From Fimenecus sp045578245 (GTDB taxonomy: Bacteria; Bacillota; Clostridia; Oscillospirales; Acutalibacteraceae), in assembly GCA_045578245.1 (NCBI GenBank), contig JAZNJX010000074.1:1-34376 (forward strand): 34,376 nt of DNA. The letters run 5' to 3'. Both the position numbers and the translations under genes were made by a program. The notes beneath the pieces were generated by a model that saw nothing but the letters and a program-made list of their open reading frames with translations, searched no databases and was not told where the DNA came from. Positions 15,331 through 23,272 of this stretch are shown in pieces; the stretch's first letter is position 1, and each line of letters starts with the position of its first letter.

Positions 15331-15810
15331 TTAAATCATGTCACAAAACAGCGTAATACTGTAGTTGTTGCAAACAACAGAATATTTATATTTACCGACA
15401 GTAACCGTCCAGTTGCTGTCGGTCATTTTTATATTATCAGCTAAAATCCCACAACTGTTTAAGATATCTATCTGTTGGTTATACTCCTCCCCGGTGAATA
15501 CGGAAGTGACGCAACAAAATTCATTAAGATATTCTGAGATTCTCTCTTCATTTGTTGTCAGTAAACCTGTTCCGATAATCTGGTTACTTTCATTCATTCT
15601 GAGGACTAAAAGATAATCTTCATATTCATAAAAAAGGCAGTTTTCTTCTGCTGAGTTCTTGCCAGATAGAAAATATGAAGTCTTGTACTGAGTGTCATAT
15701 TCATGATTCATTCTATCGACAAATTGGTCGATTCCAAATTTTTCTTCTTTTGAACAACCAGTTAATAATATAATTATAATTACCAATAGAATTGTCAATA
15801 ATCTTTTCAT
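15331..15810 (-). CDS. Small secreted lipoprotein, unknown function
   Basis: This 159-residue protein has a signal peptide with lipobox LLTGC, so it should be lipid-anchored on the outer face of the membrane. After the lipidated Cys the mature part is charged and mixed, with two adjacent Cys near 100 (EFCCVTS) and further Cys residues. I recognise no domain. AGGTG on the minus strand, 6 bases before ATG 15810, sets the start. A GTG three codons earlier overlaps that site and is rejected. It is a single gene convergent with cysS. Confidence 0.7.
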   Translation of the reverse strand: MKRLLTILLVIIIILLTGCSKEEKFGIDQFVDRMNHEYDTQYKTSYFLSGKNSAEENCLFYEYEDYLLVLRMNESNQIIGTGLLTTNEERISEYLNEFCCVTSVFTGEEYNQQIDILNSCGILADNIKMTDSNWTVTVGKYKYSVVCNNYSITLFCDMI

Positions 15811-15888
15811 AGTTATCACCTATTTGAGAATAGTCATATATTTATATGAAAAAAGTTTGAAATTTACAATTTATTTACAAAATATTCC

Positions 15889-15917
15889 TTGGAAATATTT
15901 AATTTTTGTAGTAGAAT
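15889..15917 (+). promoter_or_regulatory. Promoter of the MFP-permease operon
   Basis: TTGGAA (15889-15894), a 17-base spacer, and TAGAAT (15912-15917). Confidence 0.65.
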
Positions 15918-15953
15918 ATAATGAAAATATATTTTTAAAGGACAGTGATTTCC

Positions 15954-17525
15954 TTGTTAAAGAATTTTAAGAAGAAAAGCCTTAAAGCAAAAATTGGTAT
16001 TATTGCTGGTGCATTGGCAATTTTATTGTTGTTGGTTTATGTTCTTTATTCTAATTTTAAACCTGAACCACCAGTTGAATACGACTTATCCAAGGTGACT
16101 TACGGTACAATCACGGACTACCTTGATGTCAGTGGTACTGTCGAGTCAGGTGTAACAGATAATTACCTTGCAATACAGGGCGTTATTGTTGAAGAGGTTC
16201 TTGTTGATGTTGGTGATTCTGTTAAAAAAGGAGATAAAATCGCAACATTTAATGTTTCAGCGGCAACAGAATATCTTAATAAGGCAAAAGCTGAATATGA
16301 TAAAGCATTGAAGGAATATAATGACACAGTTTCATCTTCCGCAAACAATGAAAGCAGAAAGAATGAAATTAAGTCTGAAATTGAAAAGCTTTCAAAGCAG
16401 GTTGCTGATAAGCAAAAAGAAGTTGATGCTTTGACAGAGCAGATTAAAAACTCTTCAACAGGTGAGACAGCCCCTATTCCTGATGACCAGATTGATATGA
16501 TTGCTATGCAGATGCTCTCTAACGGTGCTTCTTTAAGTCAGGTTATTTCATTTAAGAAAGCAGCGTCTCAGGTTGAGCTTCCGGTTGTTGATGAAGCAAC
16601 AGAAGCAAAACAGAAAGAGCTTATGCAGAAGAATCTTGAGTTGGCACAACTCAATTCACAGCTTTCAGCACTTTATGCAGAGGATGTATCTACTATGGCT
16701 GCTGATTCTTCAGTTATTGATGCATTAAAAGCTATGAAAGATGCAAAAGCTATGGAATATGAAAAAATCAATAATGCTTATCAGGCTATGAAAAATGGAT
16801 GGTATGCACAGAATGATGGTGTTGTTACTGCTGTTAATATTAAAGCTGGTGAATCATTTGTTCCTGTTAAAGAAAGCTCTGGCTCCGGCTTTGATATTTC
16901 TTCTTTAATCGGTGGTGGCGTTGATTCCGATACAGCAAACATCATTTCAAGTCTTTTGAATGGTTCATCAGCACCTATGAGTTCCGGTGTAATTGTTGAA
17001 AGCTATGACAATATGGTTGTTACAGTCACAGTTGGAAAATCTGACCTTCTTAAAGTGAAGAAAGGTATGAAAGCCAAAATTTCAAGCCTGGATGCTGAAT
17101 ATGAGGGCGAAGTAGTTTATGTAGGCGCAAAAGCTGCTGATTCTTCGGGTGGATTGAACCTTGGTTCGATTACATCTCTTATGGGTGGTTCTTCAGGTGC
17201 GTCAGGTGCAATCGTAAAGGTTAAGATTAACAACCCTGATTCAAAGATTGTAGTTGGCTTTGATGTTGATATAAAAATTGTTCTTGGTACACTTGAAAAT
17301 GTTCTGACAGTCCCTGTTGAATCAGTTGTTTATGACAGTGGTGTTTATTCTGTATTCGTTTATAATGCAGAAGAGGGTACTGTTACAAAACGCAAAATAA
17401 CAAAAGGTTTACTTGACGAAGCAAATTACGAAGTAATACTCGGACTCACAGAAGGTGAGATTGTAGTTAAAAGTCCTGACCCTAATATGGTAGATGGTAC
17501 AAAAGTTAAGGGAAAAAACGCATAA
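15954..17525 (+). CDS. Membrane fusion protein of MacA/YknX type
   Basis: This 523-residue protein has one N-terminal membrane helix (about 14-33). A biotinyl-lipoyl-like segment around VEEVLVDVGDSVKKGDKIA is split by a long coiled coil (about 85-225, with KSEIEKLSKQVADKQKEVD). A Gly/Ser-rich loop and a C-terminal barrel region (YEVILGLTEGEIVVKSP) follow. This is the HlyD/MacA-type adaptor layout that works with a MacB-type permease. AAAGGA (15937-15942) fits TTG 15954 (11 bases) better than GTG 15945 (2 bases). In Bacillus the equivalent set is YknXYZ. Here the permease follows directly, but the ATPase is missing. The cargo is unknown. Confidence 0.85.
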   Translation: MLKNFKKKSLKAKIGIIAGALAILLLLVYVLYSNFKPEPPVEYDLSKVTYGTITDYLDVSGTVESGVTDNYLAIQGVIVEEVLVDVGDSVKKGDKIATFNVSAATEYLNKAKAEYDKALKEYNDTVSSSANNESRKNEIKSEIEKLSKQVADKQKEVDALTEQIKNSSTGETAPIPDDQIDMIAMQMLSNGASLSQVISFKKAASQVELPVVDEATEAKQKELMQKNLELAQLNSQLSALYAEDVSTMAADSSVIDALKAMKDAKAMEYEKINNAYQAMKNGWYAQNDGVVTAVNIKAGESFVPVKESSGSGFDISSLIGGGVDSDTANIISSLLNGSSAPMSSGVIVESYDNMVVTVTVGKSDLLKVKKGMKAKISSLDAEYEGEVVYVGAKAADSSGGLNLGSITSLMGGSSGASGAIVKVKINNPDSKIVVGFDVDIKIVLGTLENVLTVPVESVVYDSGVYSVFVYNAEEGTVTKRKITKGLLDEANYEVILGLTEGEIVVKSPDPNMVDGTKVKGKNA

Positions 17526-17539
17526 AAGAGGTGTGAATA

Positions 17540-18787
17540 TTGAATATTAAAGAGAATATTCGTATTGCCATTTTCAGCATAAGAACAAATCTGATGCGTT
17601 CACTTCTGACTATGTTGGGTATCATTATTGGTGTTGCTTCCGTTATTGCGATTGTCACTGTTGGTAATGGTGGACGTGACTATATTGTCGGTATGATTCG
17701 TGATATGGGTAACAGTGCAATTTCTCTTACAGTCAATGCAAATTTAGCTGATGAGGACGATTATTTTACTGACAAGGATATTGCTGCAATCAAAACTCTT
17801 GAAGGCGTTCAGTATGCGTCGATGCAATCAATCGCAATGTGTCAGATGAGTGCTAACGATATGACAGGTATTCTTATGGGAATCGGCTGTAATACCGATA
17901 TGGCGATGCTTATGAGAACTCCATTGATGTATGGTCGATTTTTTACCGAGGAGGAATACCTTGAAGGTAAAAACGTCGGAGTAATCGACGTTGGTAGTGC
18001 ATTGCAACTTTTTGGCAGAAAAGATGTTGTTGGAGAAAGTGTAAGCTGTACATCAAATGATTTGACAATTTCTGTTCGCATTGTTGGTGTTGTTGATATT
18101 ATGGCAAGTATGAATCTTGACACCGAAGAGATGATGAGCAGTATGGGTTCAATGATGGGTGGTATGCAGATGACAAGCTGTATGCTTTTAATGCCTGCTC
18201 CTGTGTCAGCAACTCTTCTCGGAAAATCAAGTAGCAGATATGATATGCTTCAGATTACTGCTGTTGACGAGAATATGCTTGATGGTATCGGTACAGCAGC
18301 ACTTAATCGTGTACACTCATTACATGATAACTACGAAAAAGATTGCTATACTGTAACCAATATGGCAACATATATTGACCTTCTTGATACTGTTATCAAT
18401 GTTTTCACAATATTTATTGCAGCCGTAAGTGCAATTTCACTTATCGTTGGTGGTATTGGTGTTATGAACATTATGCTTGTTTCCATTACCGAACGTACGC
18501 GTGAAATTGGTATCAGAAAGGCTCTTGGCGCTAAAACGGGAACAATTATGTTCCAGTTCCTGACAGAATCAATTATTCTTTGTTTGATAGGTGGCTTAAT
18601 CGGATTGTTATTGGGTGTTGCAGCTGCAGCGTTTGTTTCATTTATAATGAAAGTGCCACTTACTGTTAAACCTGCAACAATTGCACTTGCAGTTGGTTTC
18701 TCGTCTGCAATTGGTATTATATTTGGTGTTTATCCTGCTAAACGAGCAGCAAAACTCCCACCAATTGAAGCTCTTAGAAGAGATTAA
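17540..18787 (+). CDS. ABC transporter permease, MacB/YknZ type
   Basis: This 415-residue protein has the MacB periplasmic-core plus FtsX layout. One N-terminal membrane helix (about 20-40) is followed by a large extracytoplasmic domain (about 45-275). The last three helices include GIGVMNIMLVSITERTREIG and the coupling segment IRKALGAKTGTIM. The start is TTG 17540, with AAAGAGGTG at 17525-17533. No ATP-binding subunit is fused or adjacent, so a nucleotide-binding partner must come from elsewhere. Residues 188-218 contain 11 Met out of 31, an unusual Met-rich patch in the external domain. It is followed by terminators at 18797-18882. Confidence 0.88.
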   Translation: MNIKENIRIAIFSIRTNLMRSLLTMLGIIIGVASVIAIVTVGNGGRDYIVGMIRDMGNSAISLTVNANLADEDDYFTDKDIAAIKTLEGVQYASMQSIAMCQMSANDMTGILMGIGCNTDMAMLMRTPLMYGRFFTEEEYLEGKNVGVIDVGSALQLFGRKDVVGESVSCTSNDLTISVRIVGVVDIMASMNLDTEEMMSSMGSMMGGMQMTSCMLLMPAPVSATLLGKSSSRYDMLQITAVDENMLDGIGTAALNRVHSLHDNYEKDCYTVTNMATYIDLLDTVINVFTIFIAAVSAISLIVGGIGVMNIMLVSITERTREIGIRKALGAKTGTIMFQFLTESIILCLIGGLIGLLLGVAAAAFVSFIMKVPLTVKPATIALAVGFSSAIGIIFGVYPAKRAAKLPPIEALRRD

Positions 18788-18796
18788 TGTATTTTT

Positions 18797-18824
18797 AACC
18801 CCTGAGGATGTTCCCTTGGGGGTT
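18797..18824 (+). terminator. GC-rich hairpin after permease gene
   Basis: An 11-bp stem with G-U pairs (18797-18807 with 18814-18824) and a weak T-tail. It may be a first, leaky terminator. Confidence 0.5.
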
Positions 18825-18848
18825 TGAAATTTATCCTTCATTTTTTTG

Positions 18849-18882
18849 TGTGTATATGCAGTTGTATATACACATTTTTTTT
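18849..18882 (+). terminator. Intrinsic terminator of MFP-permease operon
   Basis: A 9-bp perfect stem (18849-18857 with 18866-18874) followed by eight T. Confidence 0.85.
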
Positions 18883-19173
18883 ACTTGTTTTTAAAATGTA
18901 AAGGATTTTACTTTACATAAAATACAATATTTACCAGTAAAAACCCTAGCGTTATCAAGTTTTAAACATTTTCAACAAAGTTTTCGACAATATCAAAGTT
19001 CAAATCCCTGTTAAAAAACAACTGTATAAAAGTATAATCATTTGATTTTATTCGATAATTTTTTCGTTTTTATACATGTTTTTTGCAGGATTTTATATTT
19101 TTCCTTCATTTTCTATTTGCCCCAACACGCAAAACCTGTCGAAAAGTTTTTTCTAATAAAACTATAAAAAGTA
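18883..19173 (+). promoter_or_regulatory. Long spo0A upstream region with two 0A boxes
   Basis: This AT-rich, non-coding stretch holds two exact 7-base Spo0A boxes. TGTCGAA is on the plus strand at 19137-19143 and on the minus strand at 18989-18983. A dyad lies at 18896-18903/18911-18918. A TATAAT at 19033-19038 could be the -10 of a second promoter with a weak -35. The boxes suggest Spo0A autoregulation. I found no SigH promoter that matches well. Confidence 0.65.
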
Positions 19174-19202
19174 TTGCCAATAATTACCAAATATGGTAAA
19201 AT
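19174..19202 (+). promoter_or_regulatory. Proximal promoter of spo0A
   Basis: TTGCCA (19174-19179), a 17-base spacer, and TAAAAT (19197-19202). A symmetric dyad (19175-19208) covers nearly the whole promoter. Confidence 0.7.
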
Positions 19203-19253
19203 ATGGCAGAAATAAGAAATCAAACAACGATTTAAAATATGGAGGTTTCAAAA

Positions 19254-20015
19254 ATGGGAAGCAATTTGAAAGTATTATTGACAGGTGAGGGAAGTGAATT
19301 CGGAAGGAATTGTGCAAATGTATTACGTACTTATGGTTGTGATGTGTCTTTGATTCCTAAAGACGGAAAAATGGTACTCACAAAAATTAAAGGTGGTAGT
19401 GTTGATGTGTTAGTTATGGATGCGTTTATGGCAAATCTTGATGCTTTGGCGGTTATAAACGAAATACCCAATGATGAAAGCAAACCTTTGATAATGATAA
19501 TGTCAAGTTCGGATAATCAGAGGTTTGAACAGGAAGTTTTGTCAGCAGGTGCCGATTATTATTTTCTTAAACCTTTTGATATAAATATGTTAGCTCAAAG
19601 GATTTCACAGCTGACAGGCTGGAGTAAAAATAATGGTGACTTATCAGAAAAAAGAGACTCAAATGATTTGCAAGTTACTGTCAGCGAGATAATGCATCAG
19701 ATTGGTGTACCAGCTCACATTAAAGGTTATCAATATCTTCGTGAAGCAATTGTGCTTTCAATAAATGATAGGGAGATGATGAGTTCCGTAACAAAGGTAT
19801 TGTATCCGACAGTAGCAAAGATGTATTCAACAACTGCATCCCGAGTAGAACGTGCAATTCGTCATGCAATTGAAGTGGCGTGGGATAGAGGAGATGTTGA
19901 TGTTCTCAGTTCATATTTCGGATATACTATTCAGAGTGAAAGAGGAAAGCCAACTAACTCAGAGTTTATTGCAATGATAAGTGATAAACTTCGTCTGCGA
20001 ATGAAGATTTCTTGA
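19254..20015 (+). CDS. spo0A: Sporulation master regulator Spo0A
   Basis: This 253-residue response regulator has a receiver domain (about 5-125), a linker, and the Spo0A-specific DNA-binding domain (about 145-253). The latter has VPAHIKGYQYLREAI and TTASRVERAIRHAIEVAWDRG. The phosphorylation site is Asp56 in LVMDAFMAN, at the same number as in Bacillus, and the conserved Lys is in FLKPFD. The usual acidic pair after strand 1 (ADDN in Bacillus) is replaced by TGEG, leaving a Gly and a Glu. GGAGG at 19241-19245 supports ATG 19254. A long control region with two 0A boxes precedes it. Function in sporulation entry follows from the family. Confidence 0.93.
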   Translation: MGSNLKVLLTGEGSEFGRNCANVLRTYGCDVSLIPKDGKMVLTKIKGGSVDVLVMDAFMANLDALAVINEIPNDESKPLIMIMSSSDNQRFEQEVLSAGADYYFLKPFDINMLAQRISQLTGWSKNNGDLSEKRDSNDLQVTVSEIMHQIGVPAHIKGYQYLREAIVLSINDREMMSSVTKVLYPTVAKMYSTTASRVERAIRHAIEVAWDRGDVDVLSSYFGYTIQSERGKPTNSEFIAMISDKLRLRMKIS

Positions 20016-20040
20016 CAAACAAATATAAAAATGCTATCAT
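20012..20040 (+). promoter_or_regulatory. Strong promoter overlapping the spo0A stop codon
   Basis: TTGACA (20012-20017), a 17-base spacer, and TATCAT (20035-20040). It points toward mntP, with a terminator hairpin about 15 bases after the expected start. Confidence 0.75.
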
Positions 20041-20060
20041 TTTTTGGTGAAATAGTTAAA

Positions 20061-20086
20061 GGCTCATAGTTTTATGAGCCTTTTTT
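20061..20086 (+). terminator. Terminator or attenuator before mntP
   Basis: An 8-bp perfect stem (20061-20068 with 20073-20080), GTTT loop, and six T. The mntP ribosome site AAGGAG follows at 20088-20093. It may simply end spo0A, or it may attenuate mntP. Confidence 0.85.
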
Positions 20087-20099
20087 CAAGGAGTTTTTT

Positions 20100-20672
20100 A
20101 TGTCAGAATTGGTAATTATTGCAGTTGGTCTTGCTATGGATGCCTTTGCTGTTGCAATTTGTAAAGGACTTAATATGAGAAAGCTTGATTATAAGCAGAC
20201 AGCACTTATTGCTCTCTTTTTTGGTGGATTTCAGGCGGGAATGCCGCTTATTGGTTGGTTTATAGGTTCAAAGTTTGCTGACTATATTACAAGCATCGAC
20301 CATTGGGTGACATTCATTCTTCTCCTGATTATCGGTGGTAAAATGATTTATGAATCATTTCATGATGAAGATGAGTGTAAATGCTGTGAGAGTAAACTTG
20401 ACATTAAAGAGCTAACAGCACTTGCAATTGCCACAAGTATTGATGCACTGGCAGTTGGGGTTGCTTTTGCTCTTGAATATGAAAGAAATGCAGTTTTTGT
20501 TGCAGTAACTCTTATTGGTGTTATAACTGCTTTACTTTCTGCACTCGGTGTGTTCATCGGTCACAAATTCGGTGTAAAATATAAGAATAAAGCCGAACTT
20601 GCAGGTGGTCTTGTTCTTGTTTTGATGGGTGTTAAGTTCCTGCTTGAAGGACTTGGAATAATAGGTGGATAA
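20100..20672 (+). CDS. mntP: Manganese efflux pump MntP
   Basis: This 190-residue membrane protein has about six helices and two internally related motifs, AMDAFAVAICKGL near residue 15 and SIDALAVGVAFAL near 115. The Asp residues in these motifs are the usual metal-pathway residues of the MntP family. A cytoplasmic loop rich in acidic and Cys residues (DEDECKCCE) lies between. It exports Mn2+. AAGGAG (20088-20093) supports ATG 20100. It follows a promoter and hairpin but no yybP-ykoY riboswitch. The HAD phosphatase gene follows at once with its ribosome site inside the mntP end. Confidence 0.92.
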   Translation: MSELVIIAVGLAMDAFAVAICKGLNMRKLDYKQTALIALFFGGFQAGMPLIGWFIGSKFADYITSIDHWVTFILLLIIGGKMIYESFHDEDECKCCESKLDIKELTALAIATSIDALAVGVAFALEYERNAVFVAVTLIGVITALLSALGVFIGHKFGVKYKNKAELAGGLVLVLMGVKFLLEGLGIIGG

Positions 20673-20673
20673 A

Positions 20674-21363
20674 ATGATTAAAACAATACTTTGGGACATT
20701 GATGGTACACTCCTCGATTTTTCTAAAGCTGAAGAGTATGGTATAAGAAAGTGCTTTGAGATTTTTTCACTCGGTGAATGTACTGACGAAATGCTTTCAC
20801 GATATTCGGTAATCAACAGGAAGTACTGGGAAAAGCTTGAAAGAAATGAACTTACAAAACCTGAGGTGCTTCGTGGTCGATTTGTAGAGTTTTTTGAAAA
20901 AGAGGGTATTGAGTTTGACAAAATTGATGAATTCAACCTTGAATATCAATATCGTCTCGGTGATAAGGTTTTCTTCTGTGATAACGGACTTGAAACTGTG
21001 CAGAGTATTAAAGGAAAAGTAAAACAGTATGCAGTAACAAACGGTACATTTGTTGCACAGGATAGAAAGCTTAAGCAATCAGGTCTTGATAAAATCTTTG
21101 ACGGAGTTTTCATTTCCGATAAGATTGGTTTTGAAAAACCTTCAATTGAATTTTTTAATGTTGTACAGAAAGAAATCGGCGGATTCAAACACGACGATGT
21201 TATGATTATCGGTGACTCTCTTACAAGTGATATTCGTGGCGGAAATAACGCAGATATACTCTGTTGCTGGTATAATCCATATGGTGGAGAAAACACAAAT
21301 AATCTTAGAGTAGATTATGAAATAACAGACATTTCCCAAGTACAGGATATTATACAGAAATAA
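20674..21363 (+). CDS. HAD-family hydrolase, YjjG/YfnB-type nucleotidase
   Basis: This 229-residue protein begins IKTILWDIDGTLLDF, with catalytic Asp9 and Asp11 in the DxDGT motif. It continues with VTNGT (motif II), the Lys of GFEKPS, and GDSLTSDIRGG (motif IV). The pattern fits the YjjG/YfnB group, which removes phosphate from pyrimidine nucleotides, though HAD substrates are hard to predict. AGGTGG at the end of mntP supports ATG 20674, one base after the mntP stop, so the two are co-transcribed. A strong terminator follows. Confidence 0.87.
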   Translation: MIKTILWDIDGTLLDFSKAEEYGIRKCFEIFSLGECTDEMLSRYSVINRKYWEKLERNELTKPEVLRGRFVEFFEKEGIEFDKIDEFNLEYQYRLGDKVFFCDNGLETVQSIKGKVKQYAVTNGTFVAQDRKLKQSGLDKIFDGVFISDKIGFEKPSIEFFNVVQKEIGGFKHDDVMIIGDSLTSDIRGGNNADILCCWYNPYGGENTNNLRVDYEITDISQVQDIIQK

Positions 21364-21370
21364 CACTAAA

Positions 21371-21403
21371 GGACTTGTTGCATAAGTAACAAGTCCTTTT
21401 TTT
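21371..21403 (+). terminator. Terminator of mntP-HAD unit
   Basis: A 9-bp perfect stem (21371-21379 with 21388-21396), 8-base loop, and seven T. Flanking AAA can extend the stem. Confidence 0.92.
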
Positions 21404-21443
21404 GTTGAAACTCTACAAAGAAAAAATAAATGTTGAAACTCCA

Positions 21444-21472
21444 TTGTTATTAAACCTGATTTGTGGTAAAAT
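21444..21472 (+). promoter_or_regulatory. Promoter of transporter-LRR operon
   Basis: TTGTTA (21444-21449), a 17-base spacer, and TAAAAT (21467-21472). Confidence 0.7.
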
Positions 21473-21505
21473 TAATTGATTATATTAGAAAGGGAGAGTG
21501 AAAAA

Positions 21506-23257
21506 ATGAGTGTACTTGATAAAGTAAAAGATTTAGGTACTGAAATCAAAACTCATTGGAACACCCCGGCAGAAGGTAAATATGTTCCTTATAAAGAATA
21601 TAAGGACGTAGTTATTGGTGTCGGCGCAAACTACACAGGTGCAAAAACACTTGAGTATATCGGCTTCTGGTCAAGCTGTTTCCTCATTATGCACCACTAT
21701 AAGTTGCCTTATCTTACATTCTCAGTTATCGGTCTTCTTAATATGCCTCTCGGTTATATTACAGCCCTTATCTGGTGGTATGTATGCGACAACTTGGGCT
21801 TCTTGCCAAAGAAACAAGAAAGAAAAGTTTATCTTGTTTACGGTCTTATGATGGCATTTGGTATATCCACATTGTTATTTGACTATTCAAGATTGTTTGA
21901 CCAGTCTGGTTCTTTCATAACAATGCTTAATAGCTTTGAGGGTATGAATGCCACGGCATGCTTTAAAACTTTTGGTACACACTTCCTGTATTCAGGTTGG
22001 GTAGGTGCCAGAAACATTTTCTGGCGTAAAAAACTGATTCCTAAATATGGCAGATATAAGTACGGCCTTTACTGCGACGTTATTCCAAAGTGCGTAATGG
22101 TTATTCTTATTGGTTGGCTTCCAGTTTATAACATTGCTGACGTTGCTACTCGTGTTTGGGTTGCAAACCTTCTTTTCGCTACATATAACGTATTCGGTTT
22201 CGGTAATGTTCTTGAAGAATGTTCAAAGAGAATCAGTCCAAACCTTCAGGAAAGAATCCTTGTTCGTAGCTATCCTGTAAAACTTTCACACATTTTCAAC
22301 TCAATTCTTGCAATTATCCTTCCTGCAATTGTTGGTATGCTCCGTCACGAATGGGCAGATATTAACTTCTACAGATGGGTTATTCCTGTAACATTCTGTA
22401 TCTCAGCGGCATTCACAATGGGTCTTGCAGGCAGAATCAAAGAAAGAATTCCACAGCCACCAATTGAAGAAAAAGTTCAGATTAAGTTCTGGGATGGTAT
22501 GCTTGGTGTTCTTAAGAATAAGTATCTGTTGATTAACACAATCGTTGGTCTTATTGACTCACTTGGTAATGGTATGTTGCCATTCGCAACTATTCTTTAC
22601 TTCTATACATTCCGTTTGAGTGGTCTTCCATACTCATTGTTGGTAGCACTTGTTTCATTCGCAGGTACTCCACCTGATTTGTTATCACCATACTTCCTTA
22701 AGAGATTCTCATACAAACAGATTATGATTTTCTATCAGTTAAGCCGTGCAATCGGTAATGCTATTATTGCTATTGCAATGTGGACTCTTGGCGATAATCT
22801 TGCTCTTTGTGGTACAATTTGTATCGTAGTTCTCTTCTTCATGGAAATGACAAAAACAGTTCCTACAACAGCAGGTCACGACATGGGTGTTCGTATCAGT
22901 GACTATCAGATGTACCTTTCAGGTGAACGTCTTGAAAGCTTCACTGGTATCTTTGGTTGGTTTACAGGACCTATCACATCATTCGTTGGTCTTATTATTC
23001 CAATCTTCTTGCTCAAATACGGTTTCAACAGTAACTGGGAAATTCTCTTCTTCGACGGTTCAAGAAGAAACATCGTTGTTGTTCCAATTATCGTTGACGC
23101 AATTGGTTTCTTCCTCATGACAATTCCATACCTCTTCTGGGATTACGACAACAAGAAACAGAACCTTGTTATGGAAGTTCTTAAGCGCCGTGCAGAAGTT
23201 ACTGAAAAACAAGCAGAAGAGGCTGGTAAATCAACAGCTGGTAGCTATAAGGGTTAA
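21506..23257 (+). CDS. MFS/GPH-type transporter, probable sugar symporter
   Basis: This 583-residue protein has about 12 hydrophobic helices. A central cytoplasmic loop contains GRIKERIPQPPIEEKVQIKFWDG. A charged C-terminal tail follows YLFWDYDNKKQ. The layout is closest to the glycoside-pentoside-hexuronide:cation symporter group (MFS_2), but it is longer than the usual 450-500 residues. AGGGAG (21491-21496) supports ATG 21506. The next gene, 15 bases on, encodes a membrane-anchored leucine-rich-repeat protein. The substrate cannot be read from sequence. The nearby glycosidases make a sugar plausible. Confidence 0.75.
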   Translation: MSVLDKVKDLGTEIKTHWNTPAEGKYVPYKEYKDVVIGVGANYTGAKTLEYIGFWSSCFLIMHHYKLPYLTFSVIGLLNMPLGYITALIWWYVCDNLGFLPKKQERKVYLVYGLMMAFGISTLLFDYSRLFDQSGSFITMLNSFEGMNATACFKTFGTHFLYSGWVGARNIFWRKKLIPKYGRYKYGLYCDVIPKCVMVILIGWLPVYNIADVATRVWVANLLFATYNVFGFGNVLEECSKRISPNLQERILVRSYPVKLSHIFNSILAIILPAIVGMLRHEWADINFYRWVIPVTFCISAAFTMGLAGRIKERIPQPPIEEKVQIKFWDGMLGVLKNKYLLINTIVGLIDSLGNGMLPFATILYFYTFRLSGLPYSLLVALVSFAGTPPDLLSPYFLKRFSYKQIMIFYQLSRAIGNAIIAIAMWTLGDNLALCGTICIVVLFFMEMTKTVPTTAGHDMGVRISDYQMYLSGERLESFTGIFGWFTGPITSFVGLIIPIFLLKYGFNSNWEILFFDGSRRNIVVVPIIVDAIGFFLMTIPYLFWDYDNKKQNLVMEVLKRRAEVTEKQAEEAGKSTAGSYKG

Positions 23258-23272
23258 TGGAGGTGAGTTTTT

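Noticed and set aside
20041..20099. yybP-ykoY manganese riboswitch before mntP
   Set aside because: The leader is only about 50 bases and lacks room for the paired loops of that class.
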